NCBI GenBank assembly: GCA_965247245.1
Contig: CBDFGV010000001.1
Span: 496,001-560,000, forward strand
DNA from: Tectiglobus sp965247245
GTDB taxonomy: Bacteria > Pseudomonadota > Alphaproteobacteria > Rhizobiales > Hyphomicrobiaceae
Direction: 5' to 3'
DNA: 64,000 nt
Part shown: piece by piece, positions 35,241 through 44,101 of the stretch
Numbering within the stretch: the stretch's first letter is position 1
Layout: every line of letters starts with the position of its first letter
Program-made: the position numbers and the translations under genes
The notes under the pieces: model-generated
Told to the model about the DNA's origin: nothing
The model's input: only the letters and a program-made list of their open reading frames with translations
Database searches by the model: none

Positions 35241-35420
35241 TTAGAGTCCGCGGAACAGGACTCCTACGACAAGGACCATGTAGGCGGTTATCGCCAACCA
35301 GTATTCCTGGTGTGGCAGGTAACGCGGAACAGGCACGTAGCCCAGCTTCGTAACCATCGCCACCAGCGCGAAGATGAGAGAGATAAGAAAGATCAGCAGC
35401 GTTGGCGGGTTGAGACGCAT
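35241..35420 (-). CDS. 59-residue two-span membrane protein
   Basis: A short gene below the usual length cut-off. From ATG 35420 the frame reads MRLNPPTLLIFLISLIFAL, then a short polar turn (TKLGYVPVPRYLPHQEYW), a second hydrophobic segment and VGVLFRGL. GAGGA lies nine bases before the ATG. Similar small two-span proteins with a PxxLL start and HQEYWLA-like turn are common in alphaproteobacteria, of unknown function. It converges on the TauE/SafE gene with 38 bases between stops. Confidence 0.7.
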   Translation of the reverse strand: MRLNPPTLLIFLISLIFALVAMVTKLGYVPVPRYLPHQEYWLAITAYMVLVVGVLFRGL

Positions 35421-35594
35421 CTGAAAAGTCCTCGTCGTACCGGGCCAACGGACGAAACCATTGGCACCTGCTCTAAACAGGCGCCATCAAAACCGCAAAT
35501 TGGGCTCTATCGCAAGATGTCAGCGGATTGAGCGTCCTTTCGCCGAACAGCTGGTACTGAATGGCGACAGCCGCAATTTGCAACAAGGCGTCTG

Positions 35595-35612
35595 CTGAGT
35601 TCTAGAACTCAG
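35595..35612. repeat. 18-bp perfect palindrome
   Basis: CTGAGTTCTAGAACTCAG is a perfect inverted repeat without spacer, in the 243-base stretch between two genes on the minus strand. It could be an operator for a dimeric regulator, or a hairpin downstream of the gene at 35664. No gene is seen in the rest of this stretch. Confidence 0.5.
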
Positions 35613-35663
35613 AGAACGGTTGCATGAGAAGACACCGATGCTGATCGGTCAGAGATCGCCGTA

Positions 35664-36179
35664 TTACAGGCTCCGTCTATCGTCGGAACGGTAAGATCCA
35701 AATGGTGGTCTTGCATTGGCATCAACGACCAGGCGAACAAGCTGACCATCGCTGTTGCCGATAATCCGTCCCGTGAGAAGCAAGTAGTCCTTGGCTGCCG
35801 ACTGGCCTGTGCCAGGGATGATCAGCTTGCCGAGTTCTCGGACATCGGTCACATCCATCAAACCAAACTTCTCGGAGGACAACGACACCGGCACACGGTC
35901 GCCTGGGCTGACCTGGCCATAATGCCCGGCCGGCAGGAAGTTCGGCGACGCCAAATCGTGGCGCACGTCCGCTTCTGCGAGAAGCTTCAGAACCGGGAGG
36001 TCGTTCTGGTCAACGATCTCATCGAGGTGGATTTGGCCGGAGGGCAGCGGCGCAGTCAGGGCGGTGCGCATAAGCAGTTCAGGCTTGGAAAGAAGCGACC
36101 CCACAATAATCGCAGCGGAAAATGCGACCAGCGCCAATACGCGAGGTGCGATGGAGTATAGGGTAGTCAGTCCCGTCAT
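35664..36179 (-). CDS. Hypothetical membrane-anchored protein
   Basis: A 171-residue product with an N-terminal membrane anchor (about 10-30, VLALVAFSAAIIVGSLLS) and a predicted exported, mainly beta-strand region. Segments such as GQVSPGDRVPVSLSSEKFGL and KDYLLLTGRIIGNSDGQLVRLVVDA give it a SAF/CpaB-like flavour, but this is weak. Starting at M (36179) it has GGAGAG six bases upstream; the longer frame to 36269 is not needed. Confidence 0.62.
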   Translation of the reverse strand: MTGLTTLYSIAPRVLALVAFSAAIIVGSLLSKPELLMRTALTAPLPSGQIHLDEIVDQNDLPVLKLLAEADVRHDLASPNFLPAGHYGQVSPGDRVPVSLSSEKFGLMDVTDVRELGKLIIPGTGQSAAKDYLLLTGRIIGNSDGQLVRLVVDANARPPFGSYRSDDRRSL

Positions 36180-36253
36180 ACCGGCTCTCCAGAATCGATG
36201 CGTGAATATAATATAGGAGTGGAGAGAAAACTTTCGACCCCTGGCGGGGGATC

Positions 36254-36661
36254 TTAGTTTCCTCTCCACGCACCGCGCCGTGAGGAGGCGTGGACACGAC
36301 GCAGGTGTCTGAAAAAAGCAAGATTGAATGCCACCATCGCTGCGAAAACCGCGGCCGCCAGAATCATAGTGAATTGCGACGGACTGGTCGTCGGCGTCTC
36401 GACTCTGATCGACTTCACAAAGTCAGCGAAATGGTAGCCACCGCTTTCAAACGGGGCATTAGTTAATGAGGCGAACGGAAAAGTCAGATCCGGGCTCGTT
36501 GCTATCGCGGAAAAGGCTGACAAGGACTGGATTGTGCTGCTTTCCGGTGCGAGAAGCGCAAAGAGCAAAAGGAACACCATGAACGCGCAGACAAAGTCGC
36601 GACCGGTTGACTGAAACAGTGACAAAACCTGATTTCGAGATGACGATCTGCGTCCACTCAT
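36254..36661 (-). CDS. Hypothetical two-span membrane protein
   Basis: A 135-residue product: basic N-terminus (MSGRRSSSRN), hydrophobic segment about 22-40 (FVCAFMVFLLLFALLAP), an exported loop of about 50 residues, a second hydrophobic segment about 97-117 and a basic C-terminal tail (RHLRRVHASSRRGAW). No family recognised. GGAAAAG lies before the ATG. It lies upstream of and close to the gene at 35664, probably co-transcribed. Confidence 0.55.
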   Translation of the reverse strand: MSGRRSSSRNQVLSLFQSTGRDFVCAFMVFLLLFALLAPESSTIQSLSAFSAIATSPDLTFPFASLTNAPFESGGYHFADFVKSIRVETPTTSPSQFTMILAAAVFAAMVAFNLAFFRHLRRVHASSRRGAWRGN

Positions 36662-37004
36662 GGATCTTTTCCGGCTTCTCTTCACTCGGAGCTCTAGTGC
36701 GCTCTGCAATTCCGAAGTTGTCCCATCTAGTCATGCGAGTTGGGCCGCCATGAGCCCGGAATGTGGCTTGTTCCCAGGTATTTTGTGACAATTTGTAAAT
36801 GCAAAACTGCTGTGACATTCGTACAACGTCATACAGTTTGACGGGTGACTGCTCACCGTTTGGAGCATGCAACAAAACACGATCACAGGTTTTCAACTGA
36901 TAGAGAGGCCTGTCGCGGTTTGCGCGTCCGCGGACGGTTCCAACTTCGCCTCCGATCATTTAGCTTGGCGCGCAACGTCTGACCTGAACGAGAGATTCCC
37001 CCAA
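36662..37004. other. Intergenic region with divergent promoters
   Basis: 343 bases between a divergent pair, without a convincing gene. The centre is A+T-richer and contains two direct copies of TGTGACA (36784-36790 and 36811-36817), 27 bases apart, a spacing that could suit regulator binding on one face of the helix. No clear sigma-70 hexamers were identified. Confidence 0.35.
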
Positions 37005-38879
37005 ATGGTTCCTGAGGACTATCGGCTAGTTGCCTTGTTCGCGATTTTGATTGTCCTTTTTGGACTGCTGATTTGGGGACGATACCGATACGACATCGTG
37101 GCCCTCGGTGCATTGGTCGTCACGGTGGTCGTTGGCATCGTGCCTGGCTCGAAAGCGTTCGAAGGTTTCGGGCATCCGGCAACTATCATCATCGCCTTGG
37201 TGTTAGTGGTCTCGCGAGGATTGGCAAACTCAGGTGCCGTCGATCTGATTGCGCGATACTTCATTCAGGCTGGACGCAGTATCTCAAGTCACATCGGCAT
37301 GATGGCGGGCATCGGTGCTGCGCTGTCGGCAGTCATGAATAATGTCGGCGCACTGGCATTGCTGATGCCGGTTGATCTGCAGGCGGCAGACAAGGCCAAG
37401 CGCTCACCTGCGCTAACGCTCATGCCGCTATCATTTGCAACAATCCTCGGCGGCTTGGTCACGCTGATCGGCACGCCGCCCAACATCATTATATCCAGTA
37501 TCCGCGAGAAGGAGCTGGGCGCACCGTTCAGCATGTTCGACTATGCGCCGGTTGGCCTGGGTTGCGCTGTCATCGGCGTCGCGTTTGTAGCGCTCATCGG
37601 TTGGCGCTTGCTGCCGAAGTCTGCGCTGGAGCGTGATGCCGGCAAAGAGTTGTTCGAGCTGGGGACCTATCTCGTCGAGCTTGGTGTCGGACAAGAGTCG
37701 AAGGCGGTCGGTCGCACACTTCGTGATCTTGAGGACGCTTGCGATGAACATGATGTAGCGATTGTCAGCCTGATCCGCGACGGCCAACGCATGCCGAGCT
37801 ATGCGCGTTGGCTGGAGATCAAAGCTGACGACATCTTGCTGATCGAGACTGTTGCACAGAACCTGGACGGCTTCGTCAATGCGCTTGACCTGAGTTACGG
37901 CGAGAAGGCTGAGGATGAGGAAGCGGCAACACCCGAGGCGATTGTGCGTCGCCACGGTGCCCGCACCAGTTCGCTTGCCGAAAAAGACGAAGGTGACGAC
38001 AAAAGCGGCAAGAAGGACGATGCAGGTCTGGCGTTAGCTGAAGTCGTGGTGCGGCCGGGAGCAACAATTGAAGGGCGAACAGCGGCTGGTATGATGTTAC
38101 ATGACTTCTATGGCACCTGGCTCGTCGGTCTGTCACGCGAAGGTCGCCGTGTCACCAATCGGGTGCGTCATATGAATCTGCGCGCCGGTGATGTTCTCTT
38201 GTTGATGGGCCCGGAAGACCGCATCAAGGAAGCCTCAGACTGGATGGGCACCTTGCCCCTCGCTGCGCGCGGCTTGCAGGTCACGGATAGCACGAAAGCA
38301 TTGCTTGCGGGCGGGCTCTTTGTTGCTGCGATACTCCTTGCAAGCTTCGGGCTGATGTACCTGCCGGTCGCGTTGGCCGGACTGACAATCCTCTATGTTC
38401 TGTTCAACATCGTGCCGCTGCGCCAGCTTTACGACGCCATTGAGTGGCCCGTCGTCGTCCTGATTGGCTCGCTCATACCGATTGGTGCCGCATTGCAGAC
38501 AACCGGTGGCACAGAGTTTCTCGCAGGTGGCTTATTGAGTATCGCCTACGGTGCGCCGCCGTGGCTGATTCTGACGATCCTGATGGTTGTGACGATGACG
38601 CTGTCAGATGTGCTGAACAATACGGCGACGGCATTGATCGCCGCACCGGTTGCGATTGGCGTCGCAGAAAAACTCAATGTCAGTCCGGACCCGTTCTTGA
38701 TGGCCGTTGCCATTGCGGCATCCTGCGCGTTCCTGACGCCGATCGGCCACAAGAACAATACCCTGATTATGGGCCCCGGCGGCTACCGATTCGGAGACTA
38801 TTGGCGGATGGGCTTGCCGCTGGAGATCCTAGTCATTGCCGTTGCCGTGCCGCTCATTTTGGTGGTTTGGCCGTTTTAG
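37005..38879 (+). CDS. SLC13/DASS-type permease with RCK_C domains
   Basis: A 624-residue membrane transporter of the divalent anion/sodium symporter type (SAC1-like layout). N-terminal transmembrane half with MAGIGAALSAVMNNVGALALLMP and ATILGGLVTLIGTPPNIIISSI (the conserved hairpin SNT/TPPN-type region). Then two cytoplasmic TrkA-C/RCK_C domains (about 225-300 and 335-420) separated by a charged linker. The C-terminal half has LSDVLNNTATALIAAPVAIGVA and PIGHKNNTLIMGPGGY. Likely substrates are sulphate or dicarboxylates. Start at 37005 with GAGAGA upstream; the earlier frame part is not family-like. Confidence 0.88.
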   Translation: MVPEDYRLVALFAILIVLFGLLIWGRYRYDIVALGALVVTVVVGIVPGSKAFEGFGHPATIIIALVLVVSRGLANSGAVDLIARYFIQAGRSISSHIGMMAGIGAALSAVMNNVGALALLMPVDLQAADKAKRSPALTLMPLSFATILGGLVTLIGTPPNIIISSIREKELGAPFSMFDYAPVGLGCAVIGVAFVALIGWRLLPKSALERDAGKELFELGTYLVELGVGQESKAVGRTLRDLEDACDEHDVAIVSLIRDGQRMPSYARWLEIKADDILLIETVAQNLDGFVNALDLSYGEKAEDEEAATPEAIVRRHGARTSSLAEKDEGDDKSGKKDDAGLALAEVVVRPGATIEGRTAAGMMLHDFYGTWLVGLSREGRRVTNRVRHMNLRAGDVLLLMGPEDRIKEASDWMGTLPLAARGLQVTDSTKALLAGGLFVAAILLASFGLMYLPVALAGLTILYVLFNIVPLRQLYDAIEWPVVVLIGSLIPIGAALQTTGGTEFLAGGLLSIAYGAPPWLILTILMVVTMTLSDVLNNTATALIAAPVAIGVAEKLNVSPDPFLMAVAIAASCAFLTPIGHKNNTLIMGPGGYRFGDYWRMGLPLEILVIAVAVPLILVVWPF

Positions 38880-39029
38880 ACGCGGCGGCACCGGCGACGG
38901 AGCTCAAGCAAATCGCCGCAAACCCTTGCATCTGCGAGCGGTCGGGAATAGGGTCCGCCGGTTTCCGTTCATAATGAAAGACGCGCAATAGAGTGCGTCT
39001 ACCCCTGCCCGCATGGAAGGACCTTTATC

Positions 39030-40232
39030 ATGGGCTTTATTTCAGACGCGCTCGGCCGCATGAAGCCGTCAGCTACCATCGCCCTCACCCAGATGGCACG
39101 CGATCTGAAATCGCAGGGTAAAGACGTCATCTCATTGGCGCTTGGCGAGCCGGATTTCGATACGCCCGACCATATTAAAGAGGCAGCGATTGACGCCATT
39201 CGACGTGGCGAAACGAACTATCCGCCCGTGGCTGGTATCCCACAGCTGCGTGAGGCGATCAGCGCAAAGTTCAAGCGCGAAAACGGCCTTGAGTATGCCC
39301 CCAACCAGACAATCGTTGGTACCGGCGGCAAGCAGGTGATCTACAATGCGTTGCTGGCAACAGTGAATACCGGTGATGAAGTTATCTGTGTTGCACCGTA
39401 TTGGGTGAGCTACCCTGAAATCGTTGCACTTTGCGGCGGAACGCCGGTGACAGCGATGGCAACCGAGGCGAATAACTTCAAACTGCAGCCGGAAGAGCTT
39501 GAGCGCGTTATCACGCCGAAGACAAAGTGGATCATCCTGAACTCACCATCGAACCCGTCGGGAGCCGGCTATTCACACGCCGAACTGAAGGCCTTGACCG
39601 ACGTCCTGATGAAGCATCCACACGTTTGGGTGCTGACCGACGATATGTACGAACACCTGACCTACGGTGATTATGAGTTCGTGACAGTCGCTCAGGTCGA
39701 ACCAGGCCTCTATGATCGAACACTCACCGTGAACGGTCTATCGAAGGCTTATGCCATGACCGGTTGGCGTGTCGGCTACGGCGCCGGACCGCAGCAATTG
39801 ATCAAAGCCATGGATACCCTGCAGGGTCAGCAGACATCCGGCAACACGACGATTGCGCAATGGGCGGCTGTCCAGGCCCTCAACGGTCCGCAGGACCACC
39901 TCAAGACATTCCGTGCGACCTTTGAAGAGCGTCGCGATCTGGTGGTTTCAATGCTCAATCAAGCACGCGGCTTCAAGTGTGCGACGCCCGAAGGTGCCTT
40001 CTACGTCTATCCTTCGTTTGACGAGTTGATCGGCAAGACCGCGCCCTCAGGTAAGAAGCTTGAGACGGATGAGGATTTTGTGTTGGAGCTCCTGAACACA
40101 GAAGGCGTGGCCGGTGTGCATGGTTCATCATTTGGCCTAGGGCCAAACATGCGGATCTCATATGCCACGTCGACTGATTTATTGAAGGAAGCCTGTGAAC
40201 GCATTCAGCGTTTCTGTGGTAACCTTCAATAA
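39030..40232 (+). CDS. aatA: Aspartate aminotransferase, class I
   Basis: A 400-residue PLP fold type I aminotransferase: SLALGEPDFDTPDHIKEAA, GGKQVIYNALLA, NSPSNPSGAGYS, VLTDDMYEHLTYG, the PLP lysine in NGLSKAYAMTGWRVGYGAG and MRISYATS near the C-terminus. It is the rhizobial-type enzyme (aspartate/prephenate aminotransferase group). GGAAGGA precedes the ATG. A terminator follows at 40267. Confidence 0.94.
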   Translation: MGFISDALGRMKPSATIALTQMARDLKSQGKDVISLALGEPDFDTPDHIKEAAIDAIRRGETNYPPVAGIPQLREAISAKFKRENGLEYAPNQTIVGTGGKQVIYNALLATVNTGDEVICVAPYWVSYPEIVALCGGTPVTAMATEANNFKLQPEELERVITPKTKWIILNSPSNPSGAGYSHAELKALTDVLMKHPHVWVLTDDMYEHLTYGDYEFVTVAQVEPGLYDRTLTVNGLSKAYAMTGWRVGYGAGPQQLIKAMDTLQGQQTSGNTTIAQWAAVQALNGPQDHLKTFRATFEERRDLVVSMLNQARGFKCATPEGAFYVYPSFDELIGKTAPSGKKLETDEDFVLELLNTEGVAGVHGSSFGLGPNMRISYATSTDLLKEACERIQRFCGNLQ

Positions 40233-40266
40233 CCTGTAGGGAAGCTCGGCGATTAGTTGACGCGTG

Positions 40267-40291
40267 AAGGGGGCTGGAGAGGCTCCCTTTT
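40267..40291 (+). terminator. Rho-independent terminator after aatA
   Basis: AAGGGGGC (40267-40274) pairs with GCTCCCTT (40282-40289) with one G-U pair, and TT(TT) follows. It lies 35 bases after the aatA stop. Confidence 0.72.
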
Positions 40292-40381
40292 CGCTACGGA
40301 AGCAGCTGTTTCCGACTTGAGAAGGTGGCTGGAAAAGCCGCCGACCAAAAGAGTGTGAGAGTAAAAGGGAGGGTATGATCT

Positions 40382-41332
40382 GTGCTTCAGCGCTTGAATA
40401 CAGCTGCGCCCGACCCTGACACAGATCATGTCATGTTTCTTGCCGACGGCCGCAAGATCACCTGGCGTGAGTACGGCGACCCCAATGGTTTTCCAGTTCT
40501 CGCGCTCCACGGCACTCCTGGTTCACGCTTGAAATACCGCGTCGCTCACAACAAGGCATTGCAGCGCGATCTTCGACTGATCACGCCGGACCGTTGGGGA
40601 TACGGCGGTACTGACCGTCCGAAATGCCCGAGCCTGAGGGGATTCGCCGACGACGCCCTCGCGCTGATGCTACATTGCAATGCGTATCGCTTTTCGGTGG
40701 TCGGAGTATCTGGCGGCGGGCCGTTCGCGGCTGCAATAGCCGCGCGCTACCCGGGCAATATTGAGCGGTTGGCCCTCGTTGCCCCGGTCGCGGAACTCGC
40801 CGATCCGAAAATGACAGGCAAGATGGGCTTGTTTCATCGCTTCTGCTTCCGCGGTATGCCACGGGTGCCCGGGGCGGTTCGTGCCAGTTTTTGGGGATTG
40901 CGGACCGTTGCGATGTTGTCGCCGCCGCTTGCGGCAACGCTGGCCATCATTCGCGCGGGTCCCTCGGACAAGAAGGTGATGCGACCGCGATCAATGCGTC
41001 GCCTGCTCGGGTTGACTTTCGCGGAAGGCTTGCGCAACGGCTGCGAAGGTCCTGTCATCGATATGAACCTGTTCGCGCGCAAGTGGGATTTTGATGCTGC
41101 AAAAATCCCAAGCAAGGTCCAAGTCTGGCTCGGCAACGAAGACCGCAATGTGCCAATCCCGGCTGCCGTGGCGCTCGGCAATTCGATGCCCAACAGTCAA
41201 GTCACCCTAACCAATGGCCAGGGGCATTTCTGGATTTCCAAGGATCTTGATATTGTCTTGAAGTGGCTTTCGGAGCCAGAACTCTCAAGCAGTCGTACCG
41301 CGCAGACCGAATGTGCTGAACCAGGAGCGTGA
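40382..41332 (+). CDS. Alpha/beta hydrolase
   Basis: A 316-residue alpha/beta-hydrolase-fold protein: oxyanion-side LHGTPGSRLKYR, nucleophile elbow GVSGGGPF (Ser about 119), acid WLGNEDRNVP and histidine GQGHFWI. No signal peptide. Substrate unknown. GTG start with GGAGGG eight bases upstream. Its last 48 bases overlap a weak ORF on the other strand. Confidence 0.87.
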   Translation: MLQRLNTAAPDPDTDHVMFLADGRKITWREYGDPNGFPVLALHGTPGSRLKYRVAHNKALQRDLRLITPDRWGYGGTDRPKCPSLRGFADDALALMLHCNAYRFSVVGVSGGGPFAAAIAARYPGNIERLALVAPVAELADPKMTGKMGLFHRFCFRGMPRVPGAVRASFWGLRTVAMLSPPLAATLAIIRAGPSDKKVMRPRSMRRLLGLTFAEGLRNGCEGPVIDMNLFARKWDFDAAKIPSKVQVWLGNEDRNVPIPAAVALGNSMPNSQVTLTNGQGHFWISKDLDIVLKWLSEPELSSSRTAQTECAEPGA

Positions 41333-41512
41333 GGAATTTGACTGCACGCTGCGCTGGGCCGGCCGCGCAGTAGGCTTGGCTTCAGAACCATCTTTCTCGA
41401 GACGCACAAAAAACTCCGACTGATTGTCAAAGCTGTCCTGGTTGACCATGGCGAAACCGGCGGCCTGTGCTGCGATATGCAATTTCCTGTTCGGCATGGT
41501 CAGATAATCCAA
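41285..41512 (-). CDS. Possible small hypothetical protein
   Basis: A 75-residue frame (TTG at 41512 or ATG at 41497). The middle FAMVNQDSFDNQSEFFVRLEKDG is protein-like; the C-terminal part overlapping the hydrolase gene is low-complexity. There is no ribosome binding site. Weak call. Confidence 0.3.
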   Translation of the reverse strand: MDYLTMPNRKLHIAAQAAGFAMVNQDSFDNQSEFFVRLEKDGSEAKPTARPAQRSVQSNSSRSWFSTFGLRGTTA

Positions 41513-41809
41513 ATAAAAGCGTGACTTGCGGAGTTATCCACTATGGCCATATTAGACGATGCTAAATTGCCGCACGTCAAGCGATTTTTGGTTAATGCGC
41601 CGGTAACCAATTCCAGCCGCAACGAATGGTCTCCAGTAGCGAAGAAATGGCCATCGAAAACATCTTTCTTGGCCAGTGCGTTGTGGCGCTAGCTTCATAA
41701 AAATTCGCAGTTCCAGCCTTGCGTCGTTTGCTCGTCGCGTCTGACAAAAACTGATTCGGAGCAAATTTCTCTGCTTGCACTTGCGTCAATACGGCGCAAA
41801 CATGATGGA
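41513..41809. other. Upstream region of the EF-G paralogue, no gene seen
   Basis: About 300 bases without a convincing gene on either strand. It is A+T-richer than neighbouring coding sequence, and should hold the promoter for the EF-G-like gene. I could not fix -35/-10 hexamers with confidence. Confidence 0.4.
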
Positions 41810-41867
41810 GCCGCGCCCTCCTCCCAGGCGCGGGCGCGGCATCCGCTGACGCCTGGGCAAAAGGAGG
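41810..41867 (+). promoter_or_regulatory. Structured leader of the EF-G-like gene: H-type pseudoknot and anti-SD
   Basis: Stem 1 is GCCGCGCCC (41810-41818) with GGGCGCGGC (41832-41840). Stem 2 is CCCAGGCG (41823-41830, inside the stem 1 loop) with CGCCTGGG (41850-41857). Both are perfect, and their order is that of an H-type pseudoknot ending five bases before AGGAGG (41862-41867), the Shine-Dalgarno site. CCTCCT (41817-41822) is a perfect complement of that site and straddles stem 1 and its loop, so pseudoknot formation and site sequestration would compete. No known riboswitch class was recognised. Confidence 0.55.
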
Positions 41868-41872
41868 AAAAA

Positions 41873-43930
41873 ATGGGGCAACCCGCTGAATCAAGGGGTT
41901 CAACCGGTCGCGGCACCCGCTGCATCGCACTGGTTGGACCATTTCTGAGTGGCAAGACTACGCTCCTCGAAGCCATCATGGCGCGCACCGGTGCCATCGA
42001 ACGGCAAGGTAAAGTCTCCGACAAGAACACGGTTGGTGACGCCAGCACCGAGGCGCGTGAGCACGGAATGAGCGTTGAAGCCAACTTCGCAACGACAGAA
42101 TTTCTTGGCGATAAGTTCTCATTTATTGACTGCCCGGGCTCAATTGAATTTCAACAGGACGGTCTCAACGCATTGAAGGCGTGCGATGCAGCAGTTGTTG
42201 TTTGCGAGCCGGATCCAAAACGCGTCGCCGCGCTTCAAGTCATCTTCAAATACCTTGAGAACAACGGCATTCCGCATGTCCTGTTCCTCAACAAGATTGA
42301 TACCTTTGAGACACCCGTGCGGGACCTCATCCCGATCCTGCAGCCAGCAAGTGCTTTGCCGCTGGTGCTACGCCAGATCCCAATATGGGAGAATGGGATT
42401 GCGACTGGGTTTGTTGACCTCGCATTGGAACGAGCTCACGTGTACCGCGAACATGCTCAGTCTGAAGTGATCGAAATGCCTTCCTCCATTGCGGATCGCG
42501 AGCAGGAAGCCCGTTTTGAAATGCTCGAAAAGCTCGCGGACTACGACGATGAGCTCATGGAGCAATTGCTGTCCGACATGGAGCCGCCGCGGGATCAGGT
42601 CTTCGATGATCTCTCCGCAGAAATGCGCAGCGGCCAAATTTGTCCGGTCTTCTTGGGATCGGCTGAAAACGGAAACGGCATCGTCCGCTTGCTCAAGGCA
42701 TTGCGCCACGAGGTACCGTTCGTCGAGACAACGGCAGAACGTCTGTTCGCCGAGGTGCCAGAAAGTGCGGCGCACGTCGTCAAGACGATCCACACATCGC
42801 ACGCTGGAAAGTTGACCGTTGCCCGCGTTTTGAGTGGTGGCGTTACCGACGGCGCGATGGTCCGCGGGACGTCCGGCGAAGACAAGGTCTCCGGCATCTT
42901 CGATGTTCTCGGTCAGGAGCCCAAAAAGCGCGGCAACGCAGAGCCGGGTGATCTGGTTGGCTTGGGACGCCTTGATAGCGTGGCCACCGGCGACACCATC
43001 ACGGCCGAAAAGTCTGATGCCGAGGAAGTCGAGCGAGCCGAAACACAGGAACCGGTCTTCGCCTCTGCCATTGCGATCAAGGATCGCAAAGATGAGGTCA
43101 AGCTCAGTGCGGCACTTGCCAAGCTTGTCGACGAAGATCCGGCTCTCCGTGTCGAGCAGAACCACGACACGCATCAGATGCTGTTGCTCGGTCAGGGCGA
43201 AATGCACCTGCGTGTGGCGGCAGAAAAGCTGGTGCGAAAGTATGGTGTCGAAATCAATCGCGATAAGCGTTCGACGCCTTACAAGGAGACCATTCGCCGG
43301 GGCACCACAATCCGTGGCAAGCATAAGAAGCAGTCCGGTGGCAGCGGGCAGTTCGGTGATGTCGTGCTGGAGATCAAGCCGATGAACCGTGGCGACGGCT
43401 TCAAGTTCTCCGACACCATCGTCGGTGGTGCTGTGCCGAAGCAATACATCCCGTCGGTGGAAGCGGGCGCGAAGGACTACTTGGAAATCGGGCCGCTCGG
43501 GTTCCCTGTCGTGGACGTCGAAGTCGTCCTCAAGGACGGCAGCTATCACACGGTCGACTCATCCGACATGGCATTCCGGCTTGCCGGTCGCCTAGCCATG
43601 AGCGAAGGCATGCCGGAGTGCAGTCCGGTTCTGCTGGAACCAATCATGGCCGTCGACGTGATGGTGCCAAGTGAAGCGACACCGAAGATCAACGCCATGA
43701 TCTCGCAGCGGCGTGGCCAGATCCTAGGTTTCGATGGACGCGAAGGCTGGCCGGGCTGGGATACGGTGCAGGCTCAAATTCCAGCTTCCGAGATCGAAGA
43801 TCTCATTATTGAGTTGCGCTCAGTGACGGCTGGTGTGGGTACCTATACAGCAAAGTTCGATCATCTCTCAGAGTTGACCGGTCGCCTGGCAGATCAGGTG
43901 TTGGCCAGCCATAGCGAGGCTGCCGAGTAG
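41873..43930 (+). CDS. Elongation factor G-like protein (EF-G paralogue)
   Basis: A 685-residue translational GTPase: P-loop GPFLSGKTTL (about 22-31), a switch region EHGMSVEAN in place of the canonical RGITI form, FIDCPGS in place of DTPGH, and LNKID. Domains II to V follow (GQGEMHLRV, GGSGQFGDVVLEI, VPKQYIPSVEAGAKD, RRGQILGFDGREGW). Altered switch motifs and NTP loop show it is not the housekeeping fusA but the EF-G-like paralogue found in many alphaproteobacteria, whose role is uncertain (possible ribosome recycling or stress function). The AAGGAGG site is five bases from the ATG and is preceded by the structured leader at 41810. Confidence 0.9.
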   Translation: MGQPAESRGSTGRGTRCIALVGPFLSGKTTLLEAIMARTGAIERQGKVSDKNTVGDASTEAREHGMSVEANFATTEFLGDKFSFIDCPGSIEFQQDGLNALKACDAAVVVCEPDPKRVAALQVIFKYLENNGIPHVLFLNKIDTFETPVRDLIPILQPASALPLVLRQIPIWENGIATGFVDLALERAHVYREHAQSEVIEMPSSIADREQEARFEMLEKLADYDDELMEQLLSDMEPPRDQVFDDLSAEMRSGQICPVFLGSAENGNGIVRLLKALRHEVPFVETTAERLFAEVPESAAHVVKTIHTSHAGKLTVARVLSGGVTDGAMVRGTSGEDKVSGIFDVLGQEPKKRGNAEPGDLVGLGRLDSVATGDTITAEKSDAEEVERAETQEPVFASAIAIKDRKDEVKLSAALAKLVDEDPALRVEQNHDTHQMLLLGQGEMHLRVAAEKLVRKYGVEINRDKRSTPYKETIRRGTTIRGKHKKQSGGSGQFGDVVLEIKPMNRGDGFKFSDTIVGGAVPKQYIPSVEAGAKDYLEIGPLGFPVVDVEVVLKDGSYHTVDSSDMAFRLAGRLAMSEGMPECSPVLLEPIMAVDVMVPSEATPKINAMISQRRGQILGFDGREGWPGWDTVQAQIPASEIEDLIIELRSVTAGVGTYTAKFDHLSELTGRLADQVLASHSEAAE

Positions 43931-43976
43931 GCCTACATTGCCCGCTTGACCTGGTCTTGCGGGCTCCGTGAGTTGA

Positions 43977-44002
43977 GTTGGAACCGTGCAGATGGTTCCA
44001 AC
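43977..44002. terminator. Stem-loop after the EF-G-like gene
   Basis: GTTGGAACC and GGTTCCAAC form a perfect 9-bp stem with an 8-base loop, 47 bases after the stop, between convergent genes. It lacks a T run; candidate bidirectional terminator. Confidence 0.5.
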
Positions 44003-44101
44003 CCAATGCGCACGCGTGAACGATGATGAATTGAAGCACGCGGCTATGGCGCTGAAACCGGTTGCGAGCCATTGCCGACAGAACGCATTGCAGCCGCGAT
44101 C

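Noticed and set aside
34227..35531. 434-codon frame overlapping the TauE/SafE gene
   Set aside because: Wrong frame for a clear membrane transporter; its sequence is rich in Cys/Arg/His and lacks any fold pattern.
42368..43549. 393-codon open frame antisense to the EF-G-like gene
   Set aside because: Produced by G+C-rich codon bias in the conserved gene; no protein-like motif in the antisense product.
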